A stretch of 64,000 bases of DNA from Cercis canadensis (GCA_003255065.1 QAOA01002999.1:1-64000), one strand, 5' to 3'; shown: positions 1 to 12,033, numbered from the stretch's first letter. Made by a program: numbers and translations. Notes: generated from the sequence alone by a model not told the origin.

Positions 1-403
1 AAATCCAAAGCATTGCACTGAAGAGTGCTACCACATATGGAACTGACTGAAACCCTTCTGTTGATTTCTTCTTACACACTCTATAAAATGTCGGTCTGCA
101 AATTTATGTTTAAAATTTCAATTTAGTCAGTTACTGAATAATATTCTCTAAAAACAAAAATTAATATGGAAAGTAACTGGAAGAATAAACTTACAGTGGT
201 GCTAGGAAGCACACGAAAGAGGCAATGTTACCTATTCACAAGAAAAAAGAAAATTAGTTTATGTTCTGGAACCTTAATCCTCTAATAAAGAGGATATATA
301 TAAGGTGTGAGAAATGCGAAAATAATTGAGAATGAATATGAGTTTGTGTGTGTAGATGGTAGATACCTAGAACTCCAAAGACAAAAATCAAGGGGCTAGC
401 CAT
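1..403 (-). CDS. SWEET: SWEET sugar transporter, 5' part only (runs off left edge)
   Basis: SWEET proteins are seven-helix plasma- or vacuolar-membrane uniporters for sucrose or hexose. Three exons are visible. Exon 1 (367-403) starts at the ATG at 403 and encodes [13 protein letters not shown]. Exon 2 (195-231) is 37 bp, a small-exon size I associate with this family, and gives [11 protein letters not shown]. Exon 3 (1-95, continuing left) gives [16 protein letters not shown], then [12 protein letters not shown]. Borders are GT..AG and the frame is continuous. The MtN3/saliva signature (P-T-F then [20 protein letters not shown]) is clear. The FGxLGN start and the STEGFQS stretch resemble clade III (sucrose-type) members, but the clade is inferred from about 56 residues. 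The rest of the gene lies outside the window. Confidence 0.92.
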
Positions 404-1562
404 GGTTTAGAATCTCTCTCTCTTTGAGAATTCCTTCGAAGATTGAAGGGGAGAGAAGGAAGATTTGAAGGGAATTAAGATATCTCTCTAGCTTTTCTAT
501 CTGTCACACCTCTGCCACGAAAGAAAACACAGTTGAGTGCCATATATATAGGGGAAGGTTCATGCATGGGATGTGTACATCCTATGCTATTGCATGGTTA
601 GTATGCAACTAAGAACCAGTGATGATTACTTTCCAAGGAGTTGCTTTTTGTGGTACAGAGAAGCTGTACACCCAATTTAATTGCCAACTCAACACATTAT
701 CGTAAGTAGTTGGTATAATGTAGTTCTATAGTTATTACTTGGGCCACCTCTTTACTTAACGTGTTACGTGCCCAAAACGCTTTCCCAGTTCCAAACGCTC
801 CCTACCTCTCCTCACGTGACCATCTCCATTATTTGCTTCCTCTTCAATTAATTCATGGGGTTTCCTTTTTGAGAATAATTGACCTGGAAGAGTAGCAAAT
901 CAAATTTGCATAGAGAAAAAGGAAATAGTTTGAATAAGATATTGCATTCAAATTTCTATACCATCATCTTGTACTAAAAAAAGAATAATTAATTAGGTGA
1001 ATGTGTGATGAAGTGCTGCTTTGGCTAAATTTCTAAGCCCCTTAAAGGCATTTCTTTAGATATTAAGGATAGTTTTTGATAGAGAAACATTTTATCAAAA
1101 AGAGAAATTCCAACATATTTATTCTGTGTGATTCTAAAAATTGTTATTATAGCTTAATAAAATGTTTTTAAAGGCTTTAAGAAACTCATCTAAACTTTTA
1201 TTAAAAAAATAAATTCTTAAGTAAAGCACTTTGGATACCACTTCACATGAGAAGACAATTCTTTGCTTTATAATTAGTCATTTTATGTTTGAATTTGACA
1301 TGGATATCATGCATGCTTGAATTGCCGGAATCTGAAAAATCAATACGATCACTAAGCAACTCTATATCAAACTATACTAAAATTGATGATAAATTTAAAA
1401 GGCTAACGCAGACAGATGAATTTGTTCTGAAATAGTTAGACAACATTATGTAATATTGCTTACTGAAAGTCAAAGAAGTAAAAACTTCAAACAAACCATG
1501 TCTATAAAAGTAATATAAAAAAAAACCCCAAATTAATAGGAACACTTAAATTCACAATTCTA
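404..1562. other. Leader/promoter of SWEET and intergenic DNA
   Basis: This holds the SWEET leader (404 to about 515, CT-rich), its promoter, and AT-rich intergenic DNA up to the stop codon of the RPA-like gene at 1563. No open frame in it looks coding. Confidence 0.6.
541..550 (-). promoter_or_regulatory. TATA box of the SWEET gene
   Basis: Read on the minus strand this is CCCCTATATATATGG, about 140 bp upstream of the SWEET ATG at 403, which leaves a leader of roughly 110 nt. A G-box core CACGTG lies further upstream at 813-818. The TATA box is seen directly; function is inferred from position. Confidence 0.6.
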
Positions 1563-3889
1563 TCAAGAATCCTCCATCTTCACCCTCTTATTCTTTAGGT
1601 TGGTAGATGAATTTGCAAATGGGGCTTCTTCTTGATCACATTGTTGGATCATGTTCAAGGCTCTCTTTTCAGGTGTCACAAATTGACTTAAGGCATCCCC
1701 AGAAGACGCCTCGCCCTCCCCATTTTTTTCGGCATCGATGCTATCTATTTGACTCCCACCAAGCTCCAGGATTGAGGGTTCATTAACCTTGTCCTTCACA
1801 TAGGAGTAAATAACGTAAATAAATATTTTATATTTATAAGTGAAAAAAAGTGAACAAAACAGAGTAAAAAATGATTACTTGTTCTTCAACCAAATATCTG
1901 TCAAATTTTTTCAGCAATGTTGGATCACTATTAGTCTTCCGTATAGTGTATGTGATGAATTGCCTTGTTATATTTTCTCTCTTCACAAAAACCTTGAAGA
2001 GCATTGTCTTACCAACCAAGCTAATGAGCTCACGAGGGTAGGCTTCATCCTCATCAAAGTTGTCCGCCCTCTTTTTGATGGAATAATTCATAAGCAACAA
2101 TTAAAATGGCACAAAAATTATAAGGTAAACATGAGCATCTTTTTTTATACATAAAAACGCACCTTTAGAAAGCGATCCCTCATCTCCAAAACACCCATTT
2201 TGACAAATTGTTCAACGTCCCGGTCCCACAAAACAAAGCTTGCGGTGCCTTCATCATCCATCACACGGACCTGTACCCTAAAACTACATATTACATAACA
2301 TGTTAGTAACCTAGAAGTGATTATTGTCATTTACAAAGATAATCTAATATAATATTATAGTAAATTGTGTAACAAAATGTCTAAACCTTGCAATAGGATT
2401 TCTTATATGGCCAGGGTGATTTCTACAGTAATAACGACCATCGTCATCAATCTTGACACCAACATTATGATCACGACATTTCAATAGATACCAATTATCT
2501 CGGCTACTCTCAATGTCTATGATCGTAGCTTTGATAATGTAATTACCTTCCTAGAACACATTCGAATAAAATATTACATATTTATATAGATTATGTATAA
2601 ATGAATTGTTTAATTAATAAGACACTAACCTTTTCGCATGCAAACAAATCACTAACTGTTAGACGATCATTGGGGTTAAGGAATTCATCTTCAAATGAGT
2701 TATTTGATTGGCTAGAAATTTGGGTCAGTTGTTGAGAGAAGCTATCCTCCTTTGCCTCAATACTGATACAATATACATCACACATAATTTGGCCTAAGAT
2801 GTTGTGCGACACAAAATTTCATGACAAAAAGGATTCATGATTATGCATGAGGCATACTAACCGTTCAAGAAAATTCTTGATCTCCGGCACAGTAAGCAAA
2901 TTTATAATCAATTTAGTAGCCCAGAATGTGTTTGACACATTTATATTATCTGAAAAAGAACACCAACATAACATTAATATGATACCACCACATTAGATGT
3001 GGAATAGTAGGAATTCAAAATCATTAGCCAATTAGAAATGTGTGATTATCGTGAAACAACTTACTTTTCCCAAATTTACGAATCTTGGCAAACCGGATAA
3101 CAATAACAATAGGGCCAGCAACATGATTCTTCACATACGATAGCATTTCCTCAGCAAAGTTCCCATATAAAGTAACATCGGTGGTACACTTACTTGAAAC
3201 CAAAACAAATCAATATTAATAAATTAAAGCATCTATGTATATTATACATAAAAAAATACATAGGAGGACAGTTTGAGTGGTACTTACTTCAAATCCTCAA
3301 GCGTAATCAAGAGGTACCTTATTGGCTTCCCATTCTTCATCCTTTCCTCAATTTCACCAATTGACCTTAGCATACCAATGAGATCAAACCAATACCTAAA
3401 TTCTTCCTCAACCAGCCGTTGAGCTTCAATATCATTGAAGCCCATAAAATTGAAACCATGAATGGGAATATCTACGCCTATGGTCTCTTTCACACGTGTC
3501 TCGAACTTGAATATCAATTTGAATTTATGATGTGTGACTCTGTAGTCACCCATGTTGTCCTCAACAGTGAAAGTGTCCATAAAATATACATGGCTTTCAG
3601 TTATAAGGTTTCTAAATTTGTAAACATACGTCTCTTTGACATATGCACCAATCTTGCCACCCTAATAAGAAATTCGTGTCAAACACTTTTGTGATATATA
3701 ATCAAAATACATTGCAATATGGTAAAGTAATGAACAAACCTTTTCATCAACCAGGACCATCTCGATCTCCTTTTCCAGCCCTGTTCTTTTGTATGAGGGA
3801 ACTTTCCAAAGACGAACAACGCGCACCTTAATCTTCCAACTGCGCAAATCCTTGGTTATGTCAGATACATCAACCAATTTAGCAGCCAT
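1563..3889 (-). CDS. Replication protein A 70 kDa subunit-like (RPA1-like) protein, 523 aa, nine exons
   Basis: Likely single-stranded-DNA-binding OB-fold protein of the plant RPA1-like group. Exons: 3740-3889, 3288-3661, 3065-3189, 2862-2949, 2630-2762, 2387-2550, 2163-2277, 1879-2070, 1563-1793. They sum to 1572 nt, all with GT..AG borders and no internal stop. The N-terminus (DVSDITKDLRSWKIKVRVVR) matches the first OB fold (DUF223-type). The middle (DVTLYGNFAEEM; NNINVSNTFWATKLIIN) matches the second OB fold. The C-terminal DBD-C-like fold is around YIIKATI..NWYLLKCRDHNVGV..YYC..H. The usual C4 zinc ribbon reads C-x2-H...C-x2-H. The last exon is an acidic, low-complexity tail. At 523 aa it is shorter than canonical RPA1 (about 600-850). 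Such short RPA1-like genes are numerous in plants, and some derive from Helitrons. I see no Helitron helicase here. Confidence 0.85.
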
Positions 3890-4972
3890 TCTGTCCTGGA
3901 GAAGCAGTTTGATATTTGTTAAAATTATTGCTACTCCTACAACAAAGAAGATAAATGAGATTTTGCACTATACACTGCTTGACTAATATTCATTTTCCCA
4001 GTCAGGGATAGCATTAAATTTTCACGCTAGAGCTAGAGCTCTTTAAATTAAATCGAAGTATAACATGCAAGTCAAAGTAAGTTGACTTATCATAATTTTA
4101 TACAAAAAAATACCATTAAATATAAAAATCAATAACTTATTTATGGAAATTATAGCCTCATTGCACTTTTATAACCATATCTTCACAAATAATATTCATC
4201 TATCATATTACTAAAATATGGTCAGTGCAACTCTCTTTAGTCCAGCGCCTGTCATGTCTCCCAATAGATACAACAGTAATGAAAATTTTAATATTCATGA
4301 CTATATCAGGAATTTAAAATCTAGAACAACAAAATTTTAAAATTTAAAAGAAACAACATATTAACTATTTTCTGGTAAATATAAAAAATTAAAAACCAAT
4401 TTTCAGAACAACCACTATAGATCATACACTGCACATGCCCTGTGACCCTTTTTTTTTTTCTTCCTTTTTACTACTAAGTATATAGAACCAGATTTTGTAG
4501 CTAGGGATACATAAGAATGAAGATTTGAACCGAAAATCTCATTGTGTTATTTGTGCTTGTGTCATTTGATATTTCTATGCCTATGTATCCCAAATATATA
4601 TAATAACAAATAATTCCTTTTGGAATCCTTTCCTGTTAAAAAAATAAAATAAGTGGTATAGCTAGGAACATAAATATATTAATTAATGAGCACAGAATTA
4701 AGAAATTGGAAGAACAAACCATGCCGAATATGAGCACAGAATTAAGTATGAGCACAGAATTATAAAACATGAAACACTAATACTGCCGAATATGGAGAGA
4801 AAGAGAAATAAACAAATGGAGGAAAAGAAGAAACCAATCATATATAAGCTTGCAGCCAACCAAGAATTTCAGAAGAGAAGAAACATACCTGGGTGTGGCT
4901 TGAAGCTGCCGTATTCCTTTGCAGTAATCAGCTAGGTATATAGAGCCAAGGAAGATGGTGCTATTTATATAG
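3890..4972 (-). promoter_or_regulatory. Leader intron and TATA box of the RPA-like gene
   Basis: An acceptor (CTCCAG|GACAGA) lies six bases before the ATG at 3889. A matching donor (CACCCAG|GTATGT) sits near 4888, so a non-coding first exon of roughly 4889-4930 is likely. A TATA box (CCCTATATAAATAG on the minus strand) is at 4961-4972. The intron also carries three copies of ATGAGCACAGAATTA at about 4688, 4729 and 4747. No other feature is visible from 4000 to 4880. Confidence 0.6.
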
Positions 4973-5082
4973 GGATATAGAACCAAGGAAGTATAACCCT
5001 AATTTTGATTTCAAATTAGCAATTAAATAATTTTTCGGTGTAGAGGCATTTATGAGAATATTTGGAAAAATTAAATAGAATA

Positions 5083-5960
5083 ATATTACCTTGATTGGCT
5101 TTTTTGGTGAAGGGTGGCAGTATTGATCCCACAAATTTGGCAGATTTGCCAAATAGACCAATTATAATTTCGGAATATGCAACTGATTGCAAATGAAGCA
5201 ATCAATTACATAGCTTGCAAATCATTATTTTATACATGAAGGATGGCAGCAATGAATTACCTTTTTTGGTTTTAATTTATTCTCATGTAATAATACGTTA
5301 TAAAAAATACATATGTGGTGCTGAAGCTGTTTTAGCTGCCCTATACCCTAATGCCTATTACTACTTCATAACTTTCAATACCATCTCTTTTGGTGCATCT
5401 CTCAGTGCTTGCCTCTTGCTTGTAAGTGGAATCCCCCTAAGGCATAGATTCCCTATGTGGATCCTCTCAATAGTTATGTGTCTCGCTCTCACATGCTTAG
5501 CAGCTACCTATCTTTGTGGCGTGTTATTGGTGACCCCTAATCCCCTTTACCATTCAGCTCAATTTCGGTTACTACTTCTAAATAGAAATCAAGGAATGAA
5601 AGACATGCACCCATTTAGTAACCGAGAGGTTTATTGGTTTTGATTTATTTTCAAATAATAATACATGAGTAAATATAAATAAGGAAATTATTAGGAGACA
5701 TTAATACTCAATTTTTTCAATAGAATAATATTTCCTTCTTTGGCTTTTTTTTGTGAAGGTGCCAGCATTAATCCTTCCATTTAGAAGATTTGCCAGAATA
5801 TGATAATTTCGGTTACTATTTCTTATAGCAAATCAAGCAATTAAAGACATGGACCCATTCAGTAAGCTGATAGTTTTTTGGTTTTGATTTATTTTCAAAT
5901 AATAATATGTGAGTAAATATAAATAAGGAAGTTATTTGAAGATATTCATAAGTAATTTTC
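5083..5960. repeat. Local imperfect duplications around the PGG fragment
   Basis: Two diverged block pairs are visible. The stretch GAATAATATT..CCTT..TTGGCTTTTTT followed by GAAGG(G)TG occurs at about 5083-5160 and again at about 5723-5800. The stretch GGTTTTGATTTATTTTCAAA and its continuation occurs at 5635-5690 and 5878-5935. This suggests tandem duplication of a PGG-gene 3' segment followed by decay. Confidence 0.6.
5215..5643 (+). pseudogene. PGG-domain fragment of an ankyrin-repeat membrane protein
   Basis: An open frame of 142 codons holds one recognisable domain. About residues 36-100 read GAEAVLAALYPNAYYYF, then FNTISFGASLSACLLLVSG, then PLRHRFPMWIL, followed by two hydrophobic helices. 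This is the C-terminal PGG domain of plant ankyrin-repeat membrane proteins (ITN1/ACD6-like). The ankyrin repeats and the P-P-G-G motif are absent upstream, where the DNA is a diverged repeat. I read it as a degraded gene fragment. It could also be the 3' exon of a gene whose other exons I failed to recognise. Confidence 0.65.
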
Positions 5961-6559
5961 GGTTTCATTTTTATCTTTTTTATTTCTATAATTTGAATTG
6001 CATTGAATGTGACTATTTAATTCCCCATAGTGACACGTGTCAAGCTGTGGAGGAATAGCATTCTACTTTTAAAGTTATATAGATTTTCAAAAAATAAGTC
6101 ACTTAATGTGAGTTAGAACTATTTATTTCCTTTAAAAATAGAGAGACTTAAAAAAAATACTCAATTAAATATAACCAAGAATAATGTTATCTTCATGGTA
6201 GCTTAACAATCACTCTTACTGACATAATATTATCTTGATTTTTTGAAATCTTTAAAATAATACTAAAATTAAAAATAAATTTTACCAAAACTCCATCAAT
6301 TAAAAGAAAAATTATTGTGTAATCCACATATAAAAATATGAGGCTCTTAAGAATTTCACTCCAAGAAAAATATTACTCTTCAAATACACAATTTTTTTTT
6401 TCCCAATTAAAAGGTCAGCACTCAGCAGTGGGAGAAACTTGGCACACACAATCTTTACCACAGCCTCCCAGTAAATTAGAAACAGAACAAAGTACAGCGT
6501 CCGGATTAATATAAAGAAAAGTCAAAAGGGTCAGTCAAACACATAACTTCCAGGTAAAA
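5961..6559. other. AT-rich intergenic DNA
   Basis: No coding signal. It is AT-rich sequence leading to the 5' side of the phytolongin transcription unit. Confidence 0.5.
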
Positions 6560-7632
6560 AACATGAAACATGGTACACGGCTTGTGTGATTTCGCTTCGG
6601 TGATGGCATTTTCGCCCTTCTGTTCCTCAAATATTTCCGATAGTCTTTCTAGTTTTTCCTCTCAAGCTTCTGGTTCTTCTGCCATGAAGAAATCTGGTGG
6701 AGAAGCATTCAGGTATCAGGTATGTGCCTTCACGATCTGTTTGGTTCCTGGGAAAATTGTGGAAAGTGAAGGAATTTGAAAGAAAAAATAAAATGAAATT
6801 AGTAAAATTACACCAAAGGCTAGAACATGCAGTTGGGTTTAAGAAATTAATAGTCTTGCTTGTGATTTCATCGCGTTTCGAGCTAATCGATTGAACTGTG
6901 GTTCCATTTCACCTTAAAATTTTCAATTTTTTGTCGGGTAAGGATCTTTGACTTCAGTTGAAGATTTCGAATGGGTTAATATATTTTTTATGATATTTAA
7001 GTGTGTAATGTCCTAAAATTAGATAGTCACTTTCTTAGCTGAAGTGGGTTTGAATCCTATCAGGGATTTGAAAGATATTTATGAAGGCTTTGTGATCGGA
7101 GGGGATTTTACTTTGTTGTTGTCTTTTTGCTTGAAAAATTAATAGAGTTAAGAAATTTTTTTAATTGATGGGTTTTGTTTATAGTTTGAATGCTGCTTAT
7201 TGCTGTTAATTATCAGTAATTATTCTTTGAATTACAGAAGGCTAGCCTTGGCAAACTAGGTTCTTTGTTCTTGTGATGATTGGAAGGTATGAGGGACTTC
7301 ATTCTTTATTTTCACTACTTAGCTGAAGGACTGGTTTGGTATTTCATGGAGGTCTTTGACTTTATAGCTGAAGAATCACTTGCACTTGGCTTGGTTTTTG
7401 CCTTTTACCTTGAGGAGTTTATTGGGTTGTTATTTTGCCAACTCGTGATTGCTTAGATTTTTGACTGCGGATATCAGGATTTCTTTTTAATTTCATGATA
7501 AAGTGATATCAGTGTATAGTGAAGTTAAGTTGACATCTAAGACCAATATACACATAGGAGAAAAATCAAGGGGGCTTCTGTTATTATTGGTCCTGGCATC
7601 CAAGTGGAATTCATAGCGATTGGATCAAGGCT
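6560..7632 (+). other. Probable leader exons and introns of the phytolongin gene
   Basis: A donor (TATCAG|GTATGT) near 6720 and an acceptor (GAATTACAG|AAGGC) near 7239 suggest non-coding leader exon(s) before the CDS. A 69-codon open frame starting at 6570 (MVHGLCDFASV...) has no family I recognise and is probably leader sequence. It could instead act as an upstream open frame. The transcription start cannot be placed. Confidence 0.4.
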
Positions 7633-8472
7633 ATGATAATGGATTCAGTTCAAAATAAAGTTTATTATTGTTGTGTTTCTAGGGGTAACCGCATTTTGTA
7701 TGCTTATAGTGGTGGAGACCAAGAAATTGAGAACATTGCAGCCTTGTGCTTGGACAGGGCTCCCCCTTTCCACAGGTGGTATTTTGAGACAGTAGGTAAA
7801 AGGACTTATGGGTTTTTGATTGAAGATGGGTATGTTTATTTCACAGTTGTGGATGAAGTTCTTGGTAACTTAGGAGTTCTTCAGTTTTTGGAGCATGTCA
7901 GAGATGAATTCAAAAAGTTAGCTAGAAAGGGTTCAAGGGGAAGTTTGTCAAATATGAATTCAAGTTACGTTCAGGAAAAACTTGTTCCTGTCATCTGCCG
8001 CCTGATCACATCATTGGAGAATGTGTCGAATTGTAGTAATTGGAGGGATGAAACTTCCTCATCCTCTCATGCAGGTCTGTCTCCATCGCCAAGTAATTTA
8101 AATGGACAAATTGAAGCAGCTAGTTCAACAAAAGCACCATTATTGGGAAAATCTAGCAAGCAAGAGAAGAAGAAAGCAAAGGATCACGTGATTGCAATGA
8201 GAGATGTTGAGTTAGAGGAGCATCGGAGGTCTACAGATAGAGGAGCAAAGGTTGATTCAGTGAATCTGGATTCTAATAGCCAAAGTGGAGCAGGTTCTTC
8301 AGTCTCTTTGCAAAAGGATTTGGGTTCAATGAGGATGAGATCGGGCCCTCAAAGCATTCGAAAGAAGTGGTGGCGCCAAGTACGCATTGTTCTAGCTATT
8401 GATGCTGCTGTCTGTATAATATTATTTGTTATCTGGTTAATAATATGTCATGGCATTTCCTGTATTCGTTAA
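7633..8472 (+). CDS. PHYL1: Phytolongin (plant longin-domain, SNARE-like protein)
   Basis: Phytolongins are plant-specific longin proteins in which the SNARE motif is replaced by a Phyl region. They are tail-anchored in the endomembrane system and act in trafficking. A single uninterrupted exon encodes 279 aa. The longin domain covers about residues 4-115 (MDSVQNKVYYCCVSRG, APPFHRWYFETVGKRTYGF, VDEVLGNLGVLQFLEHV). A polar, Ser-rich linker covers about 120-235, and a basic stretch (RKKWWRQ) precedes a C-terminal helix at about 249-275 (IVLAIDAAVCIILFVIWLII). No R-SNARE motif is present, as expected. Two in-frame ATGs (codons 1 and 3) could start it; the second (MDSVQNK) looks like the usual start. 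The Phyl1 assignment is from memory of family features. Confidence 0.92.
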   Translation: MIMDSVQNKVYYCCVSRGNRILYAYSGGDQEIENIAALCLDRAPPFHRWYFETVGKRTYGFLIEDGYVYFTVVDEVLGNLGVLQFLEHVRDEFKKLARKGSRGSLSNMNSSYVQEKLVPVICRLITSLENVSNCSNWRDETSSSSHAGLSPSPSNLNGQIEAASSTKAPLLGKSSKQEKKKAKDHVIAMRDVELEEHRRSTDRGAKVDSVNLDSNSQSGAGSSVSLQKDLGSMRMRSGPQSIRKKWWRQVRIVLAIDAAVCIILFVIWLIICHGISCIR

Positions 8473-9399
8473 ATATGCAATCTTATGTGACTTTGAATTT
8501 TAGTCATTGTTTAAATGGGAACCTGAAATTTGCCATGCATGATCTGATCAACAAGAGAAACAGGTTTCTATTTTGGCGGATGTTGGTGAAAGTTACATGT
8601 TGGTCTTGTCAGTAAGATATAGCGTTTATATGTAGGCATGTGCTTTGAGTTACCCATTGAAGGGTATTTTATATATAAAAACTATTGTAAAGTTTTATTA
8701 TTTTTAAAACATGTTATTGTATATGAATATTGGGAAGCATTTTTGGCTTTTTGATTGGCATTTTAGCCCTTTCTGGATAATTGTTGGCTAATACATAGAT
8801 GGTTTGTAATCTCTAGTTTTACTCTTTGTCCACATTTTAAGAAAATTATGGAATTAGGATCCTTCGGGCTTATTTGACTAACTTTATTTTCTTGAATATG
8901 TTGCTCTTGCAACATGCCCTTTTGAGATATGTGTCTCATTAACTGATTGAGTGTGTCAGTTTTGAAAACTATGATTTAGAAGTTTAAGAAAGTGTCTAGA
9001 TCACCAAGTATGTCTGACAAAAGGTGCAATTTTCATGTGAAAACTTAAATTTAATGGATATTCTGTTCATGGGTGTCTCAGGCATGTGTCAAATAAATCC
9101 AATAGGGAAAAGAGATTGAAATGCAGCCAAAATAGACAGTGTTAAGGAAGATATTATAGATTAAAGAAATAATATATCTTTGTTATTTTCCTGTCACAGT
9201 GCTTCACATCTATAGTAAACAGGTTCAAACTGTTAAATTAAGGTTTATCAAACTTTTACAGTTAACAAGAAGGTGCTGTTCAGCTGCTAAATGAAGACAT
9301 TTGGTAGTAGTAGTGGTAGGAATCAGGAGTATGGTTTAAAAGTTTTTAGCAGACTTCCCTTGGGAAAGGAGCTCTAAACTTGCATCATGTATACCAAGT
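8473..9399. other. 3' UTR of phytolongin and intergenic DNA
   Basis: The first 200-300 bp is probably the phytolongin 3' UTR. The rest shows no coding signal. Confidence 0.5.
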
Positions 9400-9408
9400 G
9401 ATACTGTG

Positions 9409-9705
9409 GGGTGTTTCTATCCTAAACCCTTGAAATGGGACATTTACACTGTTTTGGCTCTAAACCGTTTTATACCGACACAGTTGAAATAATTTAAATG
9501 TTACTAGATTCATTTAGATTTGTTTTGTATAGCTCAGACATTGATCCAGTAAAATTAAAATTATGTCAACTGTGTCTATGTCTATTGTGTCAATATAAGA
9601 CAGTTTAGAATGTCTATTGTGTCAGTATAAGACAGTTTAGAACAATGTAAATAACCCTTGAAATGTGACTTATGTCCATCTCAAGGGTGTAGGATAGAAA
9701 CACCC
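9409..9705. mobile_element. Mutator-like MITE, copy 1 (297 bp)
   Basis: The terminal inverted repeat GGGTGTTTCTATCCTA is present on both sides, and the inverted similarity continues for about 36 bp (..MACCCTTGARATGG..ACAT). It is flanked by 9-bp direct repeats, GATACTGTG (9400-9408) and GACATTGTG (9706-9714), matching at 7 of 9 bases. Nine-base duplication is the Mutator hallmark. Inside, a 32-bp unit is tandemly doubled (9578-9641). There is no coding capacity. A second copy is at 49753-50195. Confidence 0.85.
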
Positions 9706-9714
9706 GACATTGTG

Positions 9715-11775
9715 TTTGTTTCCATAGAAACCCAGGGCTTTACCATGACCAAATGATGAAAAGATTGTTTGAAGTGTCCCAGTGATTTTGTGGTTAATGC
9801 TGATATATGCATCATGAAGTTGGTGACTGAATGAGCTATTATAAATCATGCTATGAGGGTTAGTAAAGGCCCTAATAGAACTTCAGATCAACTACTCAGA
9901 CTATTCCTAATAACTTTTGATGTCAGGAAATTAGGACCTTACAGAGCATGGACTATTGAACTTATGCAGCTTATACTAGTAATTTAATGCTTTAAAGTTG
10001 CAAAATGCAGCTGCTTTTCCCTTTTGGATAGGCAAGATTTCTTTCATAGCCCCTTACTTTAGTTGGAGTGTATTAATTTGCTACAAGGCTCTCTTAGCTG
10101 AGAAATTTACATTCAACTGAGTTCTACCAGCTTAGTAATATTAGAGTTTGTTGCCTGTGCCCTTAACCTTTTATTTGATTGGCTCAGTTCCTAAAGCTCT
10201 GTTTGGATTAGATCTCAGAGCAACAATTCAAATGCAGAAATTTGAACAACATTTATTAATTAACTGGAAAAAGAAAGCGATTTTTTTCTGTACAAGGTTG
10301 AAGACCCATTAAGAATTTCTTGATAGACTCACATTAATTAGCCATTCAACTTAAGAACCTTGTTTGTAGCTTGCATATTTGCTGCATAATGTCTCTGATT
10401 ATACATGACTGGAATTTTAAGAAGCAAATGAGCTTAGATAGACATTGTCCTCTGCCCAACTTCTATGCTCATATTTTTTGATAATTTTTACATGGTTTTA
10501 CTATGCTATGTAGTGAAAGGTTTTCCAAAAAAATGTTTAAGAAAAAGAGTTTCATAGCAAATGGGGTGCACAAAGTTGGCAATCATAGAAATATTACGTA
10601 CACTTGATTGAAAAATTCCGGAAGTTACACCAATGTAATAAGATCCCTTACTCTGTTCTTGCCATTACATATTTAGAGGCTGGTCTTACATGCAGATACT
10701 AGATGGACAATTTGCAGTATGACCTAAAAAGCTTCTAAAACTTGTTTATTCTCTTAATTCCATTGGAAGAAAACAGTATGTGGGCTTAGATATGGCATCT
10801 AGGGAATTCTCATGGCTCCCATTTTGACAGTTCATTGGGTTATGGGGGAAAAAAGAACTTGCAGACTGGATTTAGCTCCATTTTGATTCTCAGCACCACC
10901 ATATCCAAATCTAACATGGCACTTTTTTATTTGTTTTGAGGCTCTCTGGTGTTCTTTTGAGGGTTACTAGTCGTTAGACCAAAGAGCTTAGGAATATTGG
11001 GCATAGGAACTACACGCAATATTCACTGCACCACTCTTACTACAAATGAGAGGATGATTACAAGGTTTTATTTTGTTTTATTTATTTTTTGTCCTATAGA
11101 TAAATAGCGACTGCAATTGCAATCGAGGGGATTTGAATTGTGGAAGGGGATGAGGAGAATAGCCTTATAACTAGGCACACTTCATTGAGTTCGAGCTCTT
11201 TCTCTGATTACTATGATGTTGGTAGGAATGGACTTTCGTTTGATTATACACCCAAACCATAGTCTTGGATTAGTTCCATGAAAATCTATTACCTTCACTC
11301 TTGTAGTTCCTTGGGTCAGCACTTCTGCTTTCTTATTAACTGGTCATGTTGTTGGAGGGTAGTGCTGAGAAAATAGAGGGAGGTAGAAGGGGGAGTCCTG
11401 TAGGGCCAAAGCTATTTGGGACATAGTTAAGCTGGAAATCTTGATAAGAATATATACTGCATAGAAATTGTTGTTCACTACTCGACTTGATTGACTGTAT
11501 TTGGTGTGATTAATTTAAGATGTATGTAATGATTTCATACAGGCACAATGAGTATTGAGCTTTCTGGCTCAATGATTGTCCCAAACTCTTTAAGGCTAAG
11601 TTGATTTGGATGAGGCATTGCCACTTGGGGTGGGTTCAATGATTAGGAAATCTATCAGCTCCGTGGTGTCTCTTGCTCAAGGCTCATGAATGCATTTTTC
11701 TTGGTTCTTCGAGAAGGATTTGGTGTAAATGTTGAGTATCATTTTAATGAGGCCCACGACCTAGTGTTTGTAGAG
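9715..11775. other. Intergenic DNA, nothing recognised
   Basis: About 2 kb without an open frame or repeat that I can support on either strand. Confidence 0.5.
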
Positions 11776-12033
11776 CTATTAAAATGGTTTGGCTTGACGG
11801 GCCAGCCCATTTAACCCACACATAGGGCCTAGCTGGGGCCCTCATTTGCTGGCCCAAAAAAATCAGATCTATTTGGCCTGGTTGGGCAGCGTGCTGGGCC
11901 ATAGCCTAAATTATTATTATTTTTTTAAAAAAATCATTGAAAATAAAATCCTCATTGCAAGAACAATTATAAGAATTATTCATTGCATGAATAGTGAGCA
12001 AAACGACCAAACAAATGCAAAAAACAAAACGTA
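11776..12033. repeat. GGGCC-rich transposon-like terminus (hAT-like)
   Basis: Begins TAGAGCTATTAAAATGG and contains several GGCCCA/TGGGCC words (GGGCCAGCCCATTTAA, GCTGGGCCATAGCC). The start TAGAGCT and the GGGCC words resemble the ends of the bounded hAT-type element at 32166-33413. No matching right end or 8-bp duplication was found, so this is a probable truncated terminus. Confidence 0.4.
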
